This document shows positions 43,360-53,957 of a stretch of 64,000 nucleotides of DNA, in pieces (within the stretch, counting starts at the first letter, position 1; the number at the start of each line of letters is the position of its first letter). The position numbers and the translations under genes were made by a program. The notes below the pieces were generated by a model. That model was not told the DNA's origin. It saw nothing but the letters and a program-made list of their open reading frames with translations, and did not search any database. Source of the stretch: Psococerastis gibbosa (taxonomy: Eukaryota > Arthropoda > Insecta > Psocodea > Psocidae). The DNA is taken from positions 10,092,874-10,156,873 of the forward strand of contig OZ020490.1 in NCBI GenBank assembly GCA_963971405.1. The letters are read 5' to 3'.

Positions 43360-43530
43360 TAAAGGGGGGGGGGTAGTTGTGGGTCAAAATAGGAAAAATA
43401 TTGTATGTAGGATCGATTAAATCAGATTGTAATAATTAATTTACAATAGATTTAACAAATTTGGGCATGGGGGGAAACTACCCCCCCCCCCGCCCCCCCC
43501 CATGCCCCTCCCTATATCCGTCCATGATTG
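43360..43530. repeat. Poly-G/poly-C relic of the 28620 family
   Basis: TAGTTGTGGGTCAAAATAGG after a G10 run, then poly-C and a right end ATATCCGTCCATG. The left terminus is lost. Confidence 0.5.
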
Positions 43531-44089
43531 TACCAACCCGTGCCAGATATATTGCAAGATTGCACTGGGTTAGACAACCAGAGTCCATCGTACATATAAT
43601 AAAGTATATACTTGTAAAATACCTTACAGTAATAAAATTTGTGTGCGTACTACACATCTAATATATACAATAGCCTATATAATATAGCCTACTAGAGTAG
43701 AATACCTACATGCCAAGAAAGGCGAGTAAGAATTAAAATTAAAGCGCAAAGTGAAAAATAAAAATAAGGTGCACATACTGAAAAAGGCGCTATGTAAGTT
43801 ATATCATTGCGTTTTTGCGCATAAAAAAATCCATCGCGGGCTGCGCCTTAATATGGTTTTATGGCAGATATAACTATCTAGACACTAAAAACAGTTTGAA
43901 TCGCCGCAATGTAGGATGGTAAAATTTAATTGTATGCCATCTAATGAACGTTCTACATAATGATCTTCGGAATTACGATACCAGGTGTGGCTTCAGGATT
44001 TTTTTTCAGCATGGCTTCCACATTGAAACTTTAAATTTTCACTGAAATTACGTCAATTGGAGCATGATATACATCAACTGTTTTTGTCG
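43531..44089. other. No supported gene
   Basis: AT-rich flank upstream of the tRNA-like gene. Confidence 0.35.
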
Positions 44090-44162
44090 GGGCTTCTGGT
44101 CCAGCGGTTAAGACGACGCAACGGTTAGGCGTAGATCGTGGGTTCGAATCCCGCCAAGCCCA
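44090..44162 (+). tRNA. tRNA-Thr(GGT)-like gene or pseudogene
   Basis: 73 nt fold as a cloverleaf: acceptor GGGCTTC with CAAGCCC (6 of 7 pairs), D loop AGCGGTTA, T arm GTGGG-TTCGAAT-CCCGC (5 pairs) and discriminator A, followed by GTTTTT, a Pol III terminator. Both internal boxes are present (B box GGTTCGAATCC). The anticodon loop is ACGGTTA, putting GGT (Thr) at 34-36, but base 33 is C instead of the near-universal T, and pair 31-39 is A-G. It is therefore probably a tRNA pseudogene or a tRNA-derived SINE head without a body. Confidence 0.55.
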
Positions 44163-44750
44163 GTTTTTATATATTCTCTAATTTCTGTTATTATTATATG
44201 GAGGTTACCTCTTCAACCAAAGTTAATTTAATGTCAGTTTTATGTACACCATATAATAGTGACATATATAATGTTTACATTTTTACTTCCTACATATACA
44301 GCAAGCACCCACCTGTTATATGTACCCGATAAAAAATGTTTCCCATAAAGCCACCTATAATTTTACACAAGTTACTACTACGCATTGACGCCGACTTGGC
44401 AAACATTTTGGGGATGCTCGGACATTAGCCGGTAGCACACATGTTTAGCACCTCAGGGTACAACGCACATACTTGCTAACACACCTCTGCAGGTTCACCA
44501 TGCCGCCGAAAGAATGTCCCATATCAGGGCCAAAAAAGTCAGCAGAACAATTTAACATAATTATACATACTGTATATATTTAAAATACATATAGATAGCA
44601 CGTTGCATTCCAAAATTCAGGTCACGGTTCACCCTCCTATCCCCGGAACAAGTCACTCCCCCAACACCATAGTCAGCATGCTGGAGTGAAACCGCATCGA
44701 GAATCCTTTCTGTCGCGTCAGCAATGGAGGTATTCTCATCCAGGCTTTTT
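44163..44750. other. No supported gene
   Basis: AT-rich; nothing recognised between the tRNA-like sequence and the 850-bp repeat. Confidence 0.3.
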
Positions 44751-45630
44751 TATTGCTTTCCAATTTATACGTAGTATAAGGAAAGCTTTGTGATGGTCGA
44801 AATTTTCGATTCCGAGATTTCAACGGATTTACACGTATGGAGGTCCCAGGAACCCAAAAATGCGGTTTTACGAAATGTCTGTCTGTCTGTCTGTATGTAT
44901 GTACAGTATGTCTGTCTGTTCATCGATTTCCGGGCAAACTACTCGGCCGATTTTGATAAAATTTTGCATGTAGGTTCACAAAAATCATACCTCGAGATCA
45001 TATTTTGTATTTTGGGCTAACCCAATTTGAGGGGGTTTTATTCTCAAAAAAATCCAAAAAAGCGTCTAAAAAAATTATTTCTCATAAACGGCTCCAACGA
45101 TTTCCATTAAATTCACATATATTATAGTCGTTATTAATGTTAACAAAATGTATGGGCGCGCTTGCCCCTTGATAGTTTGCTTCTGGGGGTAAAAAAATAA
45201 AAATAACTCAATTTTCATGAAAAATGGCTAAAAAATATATTTTCTGTGGCACCTTTCTATCGATGATTTCTACCTTCAAGTATGTTTTAGGTGTTCAATA
45301 GGGTAACAAAAACGGACAGGTTCCCAAAAATATATTTGCTTCTGTGCAAAAAATTATTTTTTGGGAAATTATGGAAAATTTACGCTCCAATACATTACAT
45401 GTCATGTGTGTGTCATTGTTACTAGGTACTGTTACAATGTATTGGTCTGTTCGTTCCAGAATATGAAATTAAGTTTTAAGGGGTTTTTTACTATATTGAG
45501 GTGGACCCCCCCCCCCCTCTCGAGGGATCTGAAATTTAACCATATGGAAATTATTTCCTATGAAATTACACATGTCTATATCTACTAATTTATAAATTGG
45601 AAAGCATGTTCGAGTGAACTCGGACCGGTT
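44751..45630 (+). repeat. 850-bp CTTTCC repeat, full copy
   Basis: Starts TATTGCTTTCCAATTTATAC and ends AATTGGAAAGCATGTTCGAG, then TGAACTCGGACCGGTTC. A (GTCT)n(GTAT)n tract lies at 44878-44925. Colinear with 9597-10450. Confidence 0.82.
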
Positions 45631-46730
45631 CTTTTATTTTATTAAAAAAAAAAAACTGGCTCTGTCGGTCACTTAAGTTCTTTTTGTTGTTACTCACCTA
45701 TCTCTGATCTTCTCCACTATTTTCCCGCTCTGTAAAAGGGTTAATAAAAACCCCTGACCCTGTACAGGCCTAACAGGTTTATTAAGTTTATTCCCCACTA
45801 TAACCACTTAAACATCGAAGAATTAACTTTTCATTTGGTCTTGATTAGGCAAACAACCAGCCTGAATATCTAATTATAATCCTAATAGCATACCTATCAT
45901 AAAATTAGCATAAAGCGTCATTATAACTCAGTCACTGAAGTTGCCCCAGAGCCACTAGTCGCTACATCTTAATGAGAACGGTGATGAAGTTAAACAATAA
46001 TTTTTTTTACAGTAAATAAACCACAAATATAGCAATAACGATACTAATTTATTTCTTTTTATATTATTTTGTAATTTATGTATTTTCCGCGTTGTTCTTT
46101 TCTAGCTTATATGTTAAAAAAAAAAATTACAAAGAGTTAAGAGAGGTTTTAATATATAGTGACGATCAAAACGATCTACCAACATTTTAAGAACGTTGAA
46201 AAACAGCTGAATATTTTTTTCTTTGCGGAAAACTCTGTTGAATCAAAAGGAAAACTTATAAATTTAATAGATTTTTTATTTTTTGCAAACCAAAATTAAT
46301 TTATCTCCTTTAATTTCTTTTAGAAAAATGTCATAGACTTTTAATCGCATATACAGCGTTCTTGGAGGCGTATTACAGAAGCTGACGACCAGCGCGAATG
46401 GTAGATGGTAGTAGTATAGGTATTAATGTTGCCCTAAAGGGCCTTAGAAAAGCCGTGAGAAGATTTGCAAAATTTTGCAGTTAAATTTGCATATTCATAT
46501 GCAGTTTCTCACATGCTTGTGCCTTCTATGCAGGTTACGCCAGCCACGATATTTAAATTTCTTGTGGCGCTCCATCACGCCTCATTGGCTACAGAACGTC
46601 AGGGGTTAGTAGGCAGGCCTGTCTCAGTTGCTACCTCAGTTGCAACTGAGCGTCGGGGATTCAATCTTAGAAGTTGGTGTTAACGGCCACACACGATATT
46701 ACAACTTACCATGAAGCAAATCAAAATAAA
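45631..46730. other. No supported gene
   Basis: AT-rich, with homopolymer A runs at 45643-45655 and 46116-46125. The 72-codon ORF at 46465 has no recognisable motif. Confidence 0.3.
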
Positions 46731-47556
46731 GAGCCGGTTCGTGTGAACCCGTACATGCTTTCCTATTTATTAATTAGGATAGGTACTGTAAAATTTCCTT
46801 GGTAATTAATTGTCCTAGGGTTAAATTTTGATTTTCCCTATCCCAAAGCACTGGATTGATTGATGGGAATATAGTCATAGCTATGCTCAAGAATGAGCAG
46901 ACTAATATAATACGATAGAACACAGTAATAGTGGCAGGGTGTGTGTGAAACGCTATGTATTGTATTGGAGCATGAATTACCTATAATTTCTTCAAAAAAT
47001 AATTTTTTCCTCAAAACCGAATCTTTGTTTGGGAAAGCAACCTGTTCGGTTTTGTTACTCTATTTCACGCTTAAAACATACCTGAAGTAAGAAAGCTTCG
47101 ATAAAAAGGTTCCGCCGAAAAAGGTTTTTATAGCCATTTTTCATGAAAATTGAGTCCTTCTTTTGTCCCAGAACGAAACTATCAAGGGGCAAGCGACCTA
47201 TCAGATTTCGTTTGCATTAATAAAGTCTAACAGTCTAAAAGAATTTAGAAGAAATAGTTGGAGCCGTTTTTGAGAAATAATTTTTTTTATACGTTTCTCG
47301 GAGTTTCTTGAGGGGGAAACCCCCCAAAAGTTAGCCCAAAATATATAAAAAAAAAATGATCCCGAGCTATGATTTTTGTGAACCTACATGCCAAATTTGA
47401 TCAAAATCCACCGAATAGTTTGCCCGAAAATCGATGAACAGACAGACAGACAGACATTTCATTGGGTCCTGGGACCTCAAAACGTGTAAATCCGTTGAAA
47501 TCTCGGAATCTGAACTTTTGACCACCACAAAGCTTTCCTACGTATAAATAGGAAAA
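46731..47556 (-). repeat. 850-bp CTTTCC repeat, inverted copy
   Basis: GAGCCGGTTCGTGTGAACCC, GCAACCTGTTCGGTTTTGTT, a (CAGA)n tract at about 47435-47455 and AAAGCTTTCCTACGTATAAA. More diverged than the other full copies. Confidence 0.75.
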
Positions 47557-47582
47557 CATACAAGACAAGATTACAACTTACA

Positions 47583-47740
47583 ATTTGAACCCGTTAGGCC
47601 GTAGCCCGTGATGGGGCCTGTGCATAGGTCTACTTCAAACTGATTAATCTGACATTTTTCATTCCATGGAACCACGTATACTTCGACCAGAATCAAATAA
47701 ACAATGGAGATGATACATAGTAAAATATGTACTGTAGGCC
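47583..47740 (-). other. Possible coding exon with a membrane segment
   Basis: On the minus strand a hydrophobic stretch ILLCIISIVYLILVEVYVV is followed by PWNEKCQINQFEVDLCTGPI and TGYGLTGSN, ending at a GTAAGT donor-like site. The 5' portion lies in the tandem duplication 47668-48262 and the second copy does not keep the frame. Weak evidence for a real exon. Confidence 0.2.
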
Positions 47741-48262
47741 TACGTGTATATGTAAATATACACAAAAACCAAGCAACCAAAAAAAATCTTGGAAATTTCT
47801 TCAGCAAAGATAAAACAAACACGCTAAAAATGGACATGGAGCAATGCATATTATTTTATGTGAAACAAGCGGCTGCACCACCTTGTTAGAGTGCATGAAA
47901 AATAGACGGGTTTGGTCTTTGGTGGTAGGCCTATATAATATGACAGGTTGATGACTATAGTAATAAAATTATGTTGAAGCCCGCACAATAATGAAACATA
48001 CTTTGACCAGAATTAAATAAACAATCAAGATGATACGTAGTAAAATATGTAAGTATGTAAATATAAACTAAAACCAAGCAACCAAACAAGATCTTGCCAA
48101 TTTCTTCAAAGATAAAAAAAAAACTCGCTAAAAATGGACATAGAGCAATGTGTATTATTTTATGTGAAACAAGCGGATGTACCACATTGTTAGAGTGCAT
48201 GAAAAATAGGCGGGTTTGGTGGTATGCCTATATGGCAGGTTGATGACTATAGTAATTGTGTT
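47668..48262 (+). repeat. Tandem duplication, 2 x about 290 bp
   Basis: Two diverged copies share ACCAGAATCAAATAAACAAT, CAAAAACCAAGCAACCAAA, TTTTATGTGAAACAAGCGG, GAGTGCATGAAAAATAG and GGTTGATGACTATAGTAAT. Copies start at about 47668 and 47988. Confidence 0.85.
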
Positions 48263-48441
48263 GAAGACCATAGGTGGACATGGCCAATAAGGCAACTCCT
48301 AACAGTACGTCTTCTTGTTCAACACAATCGTGTATACCAGACCATGCCATCTTGCTTGACCTTTAGGCCGCTCAATTGGCCGAATCAGCGGGTAGGTAGA
48401 AGAAGAAAACGCTTTGGTTCGGTACGACGTCGTATTTAGGG

Positions 48442-48625
48442 TCTGAGGACTGAGCGACTTCGGTGGCAAGTTGGTAGCGTGCTTGCACTTGTGCTATAGT
48501 ATCTACACACCTTGCGGTCGGAGACGTGTCGTAACTCGACACAAGTACCAATTAGGTGACTTAGTGAGGCGATTGAAGAGGTTAATCGGATACATTCATT
48601 AAACTGCTTGTATGCGATTTAACCT
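48442..48625 (+). mobile_element. SINE family B
   Basis: CTTCGGTGGCAAGTTGGTAG, GGAGACGTGTCGTAACTCGA, CACAAGTACCAATTAGGTGA and CGGATACATTCATTAAACTG match 60955-61145 over the full length. Confidence 0.75.
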
Positions 48626-48759
48626 TTTTTTTAGAACAAACAAACAAACTGGCAGAGAATCGCTGACCGCTCACCGTGGTTCTTTTCCGTTATCATCCCA
48701 CACAACTGGAATGGTATTAGGGCTTAGGGGCAACCGCTGCATGTTGGATCATATCTTAA

Positions 48760-49015
48760 TCTTGCCAACGGCCTTACCAAGTTGAATCCACGAGAGCAGA
48801 CGTGTTTCAAACTGCGGCAAACTTGGTGACTTGGGACATGATAACGCGCTGAGACTATACCACTCAGTCTAAGTGCGTGAGTTCTGTTCACCTCCGAATT
48901 AATCGTGTGACTTCACTATGTCCCCCCAAGTGGTTCGGAATAATCAGAAGTCCATCATGTCAGTCAACTCCCCTTCTCCCTGAGGTGAAGGAGTCTGCCG
49001 ATAGGGTGCCTTATG
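48760..49015 (+). mobile_element. SINE family C body
   Basis: GCCTTACCAAGTTGAATCCA, GGGACATGATAACGCGCTGA, GTTCACCTCCGAATTAATCG and CCCAAGTGGTTCGGAATAAT match 21570-21750. It lies directly upstream of the secreted-protein exon. Confidence 0.65.
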
Positions 49016-49130
49016 TTAATAAGCAGACTCACTCCTCCCGCCTAGCTGGCTGACAGGGATGCTTAAAAGCAGAAATGCTCATAGCTGGCATTGCGGAAAA
49101 TAAACAAAAACATCTCTTAACATATTGATT

Positions 49131-49142
49131 TCTTCTTTTCAG
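49131..49142 (+). other. Splice acceptor before the secreted-protein start
   Basis: TTCTTCTTTTCAG, a strong pyrimidine tract with AG at 49141-49142, lies 7 nt before the ATG. It implies a 5'UTR exon further upstream that cannot be located by eye. Confidence 0.55.
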
Positions 49143-49149
49143 ATAAACC

Positions 49150-50073
49150 ATGCTGCGATTTGTACTGCTCACCATCATCCTAGCCTCCGTCTCCTGCCGG
49201 AAACCAAAAGAAACCACACATTCCCTCCTTTCCAGGCTGGGATTCGACCCCGTCCACAAGCCAGGCGTAAACTACCACCAGAAACGAGTAGCAGACGAAA
49301 GCGACAAAGCCCGCCACAGCCCCAACGACTACAACTCCGACACGGACTCCCACATGTTTGTGGTTCGACTACCGCCGCATAACAATTTTTACAGAGACGT
49401 TCAAGCTGAGAAACTCGAAAACGAAGTCCTACCCAAGCGTCCCATGCACTTTGCTAGTAACGGCAAACCTGCACAAGTTTACCATTGGAATATACCACTA
49501 ATGAAAAAATTAGCCAAGCATAAAGTCAAATCATCGCAAGACAGTAACATTTTCCATTTGAAAATATTACCCAATGAACAAGAAAAGGTGTACAATTTTT
49601 ACAAGCAGCTTCTTCAAGATGGAAAACCAAGTTTGTACAAGCATAAAAGCAAAGAGCATGTTATGAGTATTGCGGAACTGGCTGAACACCAGAATGATAG
49701 GCCGGTTGTGATGAAAAAATCGAAGAAATCACCGCAAAAATCGAAGTTTTCGTCTAAATCGAAAAATAAGGCAGATTCTCACTTAACTCATGTTGTCACC
49801 CATAAGAAGAGAAATGGGATGAACAAAAAGGCGGCTGATACAGGTGACTCTAAAGTCACATTTTTGAAACCTAATTTTAATGAGATTCTGAAAGGGGAGG
49901 AATCTAAAGGACCTGTTAGGTTGGATTTAGGCTTGAAGCAACCACATGTTTACTCGCCAGCGCTCCCGAAAGATAATTCTTTTTTTAAATTTTTTGAAGG
50001 AAATGGAAAGCCGAAATCGTTTTATGTTATTGAGAAGGGTGACAATACTAGCAGGCTTCATAGAGTGCTGTAA
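49150..50073 (+). CDS. Lys-rich secreted protein of unknown family, 307 aa
   Basis: A single coding exon starts MLRFVLLTIILASVSC, a clear signal peptide with likely cleavage after Cys16 or Ser15. The mature protein is very basic. Segments that look constrained: HMFVVRLPPHNNFYRD (about 68-83), QVYHWNIPLMKKLAKHK (109-125), NIFHLKILPNEQEKVYNFYK (133-152), a Lys/Ser tract KKSKKSPQKSKFSSKSKNK (189-207), LKPNFNEIL (239-247) and FYVIEKGDNTSRLHRVL at the C-terminus, with one N-glycosylation sequon (NTS). Possible dibasic sites occur, e.g. KR at 45-46 and KKR at 219-221. There are no Cys in the mature part, so it is a non-disulphide extracellular or matrix protein. I do not recognise a domain. The alternating tyrosine-rich blocks recall arthropod extracellular proteins of unknown function, but that is only an impression. 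The ATG is chosen because it opens the signal peptide right after a splice acceptor. Confidence 0.85.
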   Translation: MLRFVLLTIILASVSCRKPKETTHSLLSRLGFDPVHKPGVNYHQKRVADESDKARHSPNDYNSDTDSHMFVVRLPPHNNFYRDVQAEKLENEVLPKRPMHFASNGKPAQVYHWNIPLMKKLAKHKVKSSQDSNIFHLKILPNEQEKVYNFYKQLLQDGKPSLYKHKSKEHVMSIAELAEHQNDRPVVMKKSKKSPQKSKFSSKSKNKADSHLTHVVTHKKRNGMNKKAADTGDSKVTFLKPNFNEILKGEESKGPVRLDLGLKQPHVYSPALPKDNSFFKFFEGNGKPKSFYVIEKGDNTSRLHRVL

Positions 50074-50214
50074 AAAGAGTTTGCACTAATAATTATGTTA
50101 CTATTAGCCTACTGCCATATAAGACTAAATTATTTTTGAGCCAGCTCTCTTTTGTCATTTTGCACCCCTGGAATTTTGTGAAGAGATAATCGGCCCACTG
50201 CGCGCTTTTTGGAC

Positions 50215-50220
50215 ATTAAA
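50215..50220 (+). terminator. ATTAAA polyadenylation signal of the secreted-protein gene
   Basis: ATTAAA, the commonest variant signal, lies 142 nt after the TAA at 50071-50073. The LINE stub begins just after it. Confidence 0.45.
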
Positions 50221-50224
50221 TTGA

Positions 50225-50480
50225 GAGCGTTCTTCTTCCTCTTCTTCAAATGCCTCTTCTGTCGAAGATTGGCGATCATTAATGTAATTTGAATCTGGAT
50301 GATCACTATATTAGGGAATTGTAATGCAGTGGTTTCCCATTGCCTTCTGCGGATCCTTATGATGCCGTTGACTCTTCATTGAGTTCGTCCGCTTTCGGGG
50401 TCGGTTTTCCAACCCCAGGACAAAAGTCTAGCCTGAACTGAAAAGACTATGTTTTTCGCTTATCCCGGCTCAAACTCGAT
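50225..50480 (-). pseudogene. LINE 3' stub (MIANLR type)
   Basis: The minus strand ends MIANLRQKRHLKKKK, the last residues of the KYxxxQxIIQGKI LINE type plus the (GAA)n tail. The rest (CCACTGCATTACAATTCCC and following) is diverged. Confidence 0.55.
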
Positions 50481-50540
50481 CCCCTATCAGTTCAGTCGCC
50501 ACTACGCGCTTCCATCTTCATCACTAACAGGTACAGATTA

Positions 50541-50596
50541 GGCGCTTATTCCACCGACGTCAATAGTTCACTATTGACGTCGGTGGAATATGCGCC
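50541..50596. mobile_element. Tourist-like miniature palindrome, 56 bp
   Basis: TTA at 50538-50540 and 50597-50599 flank GGCGCTTATTCCACCGACGT and its complement, joined by CAATAGTTCACTATTG. It is almost nothing but arms, and is the smallest member of the family. Confidence 0.85.
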
Positions 50597-50687
50597 TTAG
50601 GGATTTTCATCTTTGCCTCTGAGACCATAAAGCTTTACTCAGAGGCTCAGCAACTTTGAGTGTATTAATGAGTAAATAGTAAAAGAA

Positions 50688-51190
50688 GTAGGTATCGTAT
50701 GCCTCTTCTTGCTAAGAATGGCGATCATCACGGCAATGAGGTTCATTTGTGACGTCATTTTGTATATGGCAGCACCAGTTGCAATGATATCAAAGTGTTG
50801 ATTTTTCCTTAAACCTCAATACTATTTTAAAATGATTTTTAATTACGTATTATTTTAAAGTGATATTTTTCTATACATCATGGCGAATATACATGTAGCC
50901 TATATATTAAATTATATGCAGCGAAAGAAGGTCCAGGCATAGTAAAAATATTATAAAAATATTAAAAGAATTAATTAGATGCTAAGAGCTTAGTTTTCAC
51001 ATGCAAACGGCGGTCAATTTGAATAATATGGATATCGGTTTGTCGTCAGCGAACCTAGTGACCAAAACTACCCCTACAGAACCTCATTAAATTTTGGAGA
51101 CTGCTTCTCCGAACAGGGAAGTGATGCTCTTGCCAAACAACTGCCTGAGGTTTTCAACCAGTATGTTGTTCTTCTACCCTCAATATACTT
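50688..51190 (-). pseudogene. LINE 3' stub split by the GAGGTTC MITE
   Basis: GCCTCTTCTTGCTAAGAATG, GCGATCATCACGGC (50701-50734) and then AAATTTTGGAGACTGCTTCT, GTGATGCTCTTGCCAAACAA (51089 on) correspond to 24064-24160. The MITE 50735-51088 lies between. Confidence 0.6.
50735..51088 (+). mobile_element. GAGGTTC MITE, copy 3
   Basis: Starts AATGAGGTTCATTTGTGACG and ends CAGAACCTCATT. Insertion into a LINE stub fixes the boundaries to within a few bases. Confidence 0.85.
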
Positions 51191-51779
51191 GATATTTCAT
51201 AGAAAGTCGACTTTGTACAAACAACGCGTAGTGGAGTTAGTCTAATTTTCTCTTAATTGCTGTATTTCCAAAGTGACATCTGCAAAACCGTGGTTATGCA
51301 ATTGGGTTAAAATCGGGGCGTTTTAGTTGGATTTTACAACCATAGAGGTAACGTAATATATTCTATGGATCAGCCATGTATGTACAGGATCGTATCTTAC
51401 TTACCCTTCTCGACTTACTACCCGCCTGTCTATTTCACTTTCATTTATGTTTTACTTAAAATTAATAAGTGAAAAAATTGTAAAGTATTGTTGCGTTGTA
51501 TTATATTTCTTAGATTTTGTAAGTAGATTAAACAGTGACTCACCAAGTTTGCTTAACGTAAGTTAGCTCTATTTCAGTTTTATTAGCTTTTGGTTATGAA
51601 TTTAAACATGTTGAAATTCCTATGACTTAACTTATTGGTAAGGTAGAGATTTCGAAATATTTTGTAATAAATTTGAGCGTAGTTAATAAAATGACCAAAT
51701 TAATTAATGCCTCATTTCACCACCAGATAAAAAATGGGTTTTATGAAAAACTAAAAAAGTGCAAGAAAGGTTATTGAAT
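51191..51779. other. No supported gene
   Basis: AT-rich; the part from about 51640 weakly resembles 19720-20060. Confidence 0.35.
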
Positions 51780-51930
51780 CGAGTCCCATACTTGCTACAT
51801 TTTTTGGCCATGCTTCGGAGGGCATGTAAAGCAGGCGGTCATAGTTGAATGTAGGCCTATAGCCCTAACTCCGCAAGGTTGACTTAGTAATAGAACAAAA
51901 AAGTCAATATTTACTTATTAATTTATTTGT
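51780..51930 (+). mobile_element. SINE family A, partial head and deleted body
   Basis: CGAGTCCCATACTTGCTACA (end of B box), GGCCATGCTTCGGAGGGCAT, GTAAAGCAGGCGGTC then TAGCCCTAACTCCGCAAGG and TTAGTAATAGAACAAAA. About 15 bp of the body are missing. Confidence 0.75.
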
Positions 51931-53662
51931 TTAATAACAAACTGAGAAAATTTAAACTTACTTACTTGATTTTTTTTTCTTCATATGACCATTATCTCTA
52001 CAGCTGTGGAAAGAGGAATTAATTACATCCCCCAAAACAGCATAGCCTCAAGTTATTAACAAAATATTTTGATATCTCCACCCTAATGGTCTACTGCATA
52101 TAGCCTTTCTACAGTATTTTGTCAAAATATTAATTTAAAAAAACAATAAAAAAATTATAATCTAACCTAGCCTTATAAGTTTGTACATTTTATAGCAGTA
52201 AAGTTAAGTAAATTAATTATAATTATTAATAATTGTCGATGAAGTTGTCATTAAATTTTTGTTTGACTATACTCGCACATGTTTAGGCTGCATACATAAT
52301 AATGGTAGGCTAGAAACATACATGTGCCCTACAACCCTCTTTAGTATGTAGGCATGACCTTTTAGCCAGAAGAACTGATCATAAATATTTTCATTTCTCA
52401 GATACTAAAATAGACTACTTGACAGTTGTAACAATAAAATATAAAATATGCTAGAAAAAGCCAGAAACGTCAGTAACCCCAACTGGCGGCTACTCCCCGG
52501 CATCACAAATGACGTCCCATTTTGCAGTCACGTTACCCTCCTTTTTAACTATTAAACTTAAAGTAATGGGGATTTGAAAACTACATAGCGTTTTTTTTTG
52601 ACGAAATTAAGTAAACAAATTTATTAATGCATTAAAATAAGTTTACAAAAATCGTCAAGTAGCCTATTGTCGTAGCTTATGCCACAATTAAAGAAAAGAA
52701 AAACAATCAGTTGCAGAATTTATTAATTGACTTAGCCTAATTTTATATTATATTATTTTAATAAACTATCGTACAAGTACATGCATACTTATTGCTTAAC
52801 AGTGTTTTGTTCGGAAGTTTATCATTCGATACGTTTTCAACAAATTTTTATACCGCATATTTTATTTATTGTTCACCTATTATTGCTAGTACCTCCCGTA
52901 CAAAAGTCATTAATATTCCATTAGCCTAATAACTGTTATTAAGAGATAACTTTCCAAATTTTTGGAAAACAAAGGCCGGTCACATTTACTTTAACAAATT
53001 TAATTAACATTTCGATACACAGGCACAACCTATTAGTTAAGTCTTTTGGAGACTCCATAAACAAAATACAAGCTATCAGAGTAAAATGTGGATTTTCTCA
53101 ACTGAAATATTATCGCTCTGAGAAGGAAAACACGATTTAAAGTGCAATGTACCGATTTTATACTACTATAATAACAGTAAAACCGTGGGGTAAATACTCT
53201 GCGTCTGGATAAAGTTTGTATATTATTAATGAAGTCTTCAGAAGGGTAATCTTAGATTTTTGCAGCCGGGGATAAAGAAATTAATTATTTTTGCAAAAAA
53301 AAGAGCGCTCTTTGTTTACAAACAATTTGGAATGATTGACCTCAAGTTCAATGTGGATGAAAACGACAATGTTAAGACTGTTTCTGATTAATAAATTATT
53401 TCTAAGATATACCTCAAGATTTCTTCTACCTTTACATCTTTTAAGGAAGGCCTATTTAAGAGCATATCGGGGTACCCCCTTTACGTGTTTTTTATTTTAT
53501 TTTTATTTTTATAGACTACCAATTTATATAAGAAGTAATAATAAAAAATTGACAAAAGTCCAAGTCTCATGTCTTATTTTCAATTTTTTAGTTGAAAAGT
53601 GCTCAATCCGAATACAGTCTATAATGCAGTTTAAGGTCTGTGGCCCTGATATTTGTCGTAAG
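51931..53662. other. 1.7 kb without a supported gene
   Basis: Strongly AT-rich. The 113-codon ORF at 53336-53677 starts in random-looking sequence and shows no domain. No LINE, SINE or TIR signature was found apart from weak similarity of 52000-52040 to about 19995. Confidence 0.4.
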
Positions 53663-53957
53663 CATAGATTTTTATAATAATACTAGATAACGAACTCCCC
53701 TGCATATTTTGAAGCCAGCCGCCATTGCTATAAGTGGATAGAAAACGTTGTTTACATTCATTAACACCTTGCGTTCTTATGAGATTTCCTAACATTTTCT
53801 GTGAAAATTACGTTCAAAAGTTCAATCTTTCAGTTTATTTTCAGTGGATTTTGATCAATAGTTTTTTTTTTCTTTTTTTTTTCCCCTTCGTGGGGTCTAC
53901 TCGTTTGAGTTCCTATAAGCGTCGACCTAGAAGGTCTTTTGCTTCCACGTTTGCCGT

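Noticed and set aside
53336-53677. 113-codon ORF in the 1.7-kb AT-rich stretch
   Set aside because: Composition is random-looking, with no domain, splice context or signal peptide.
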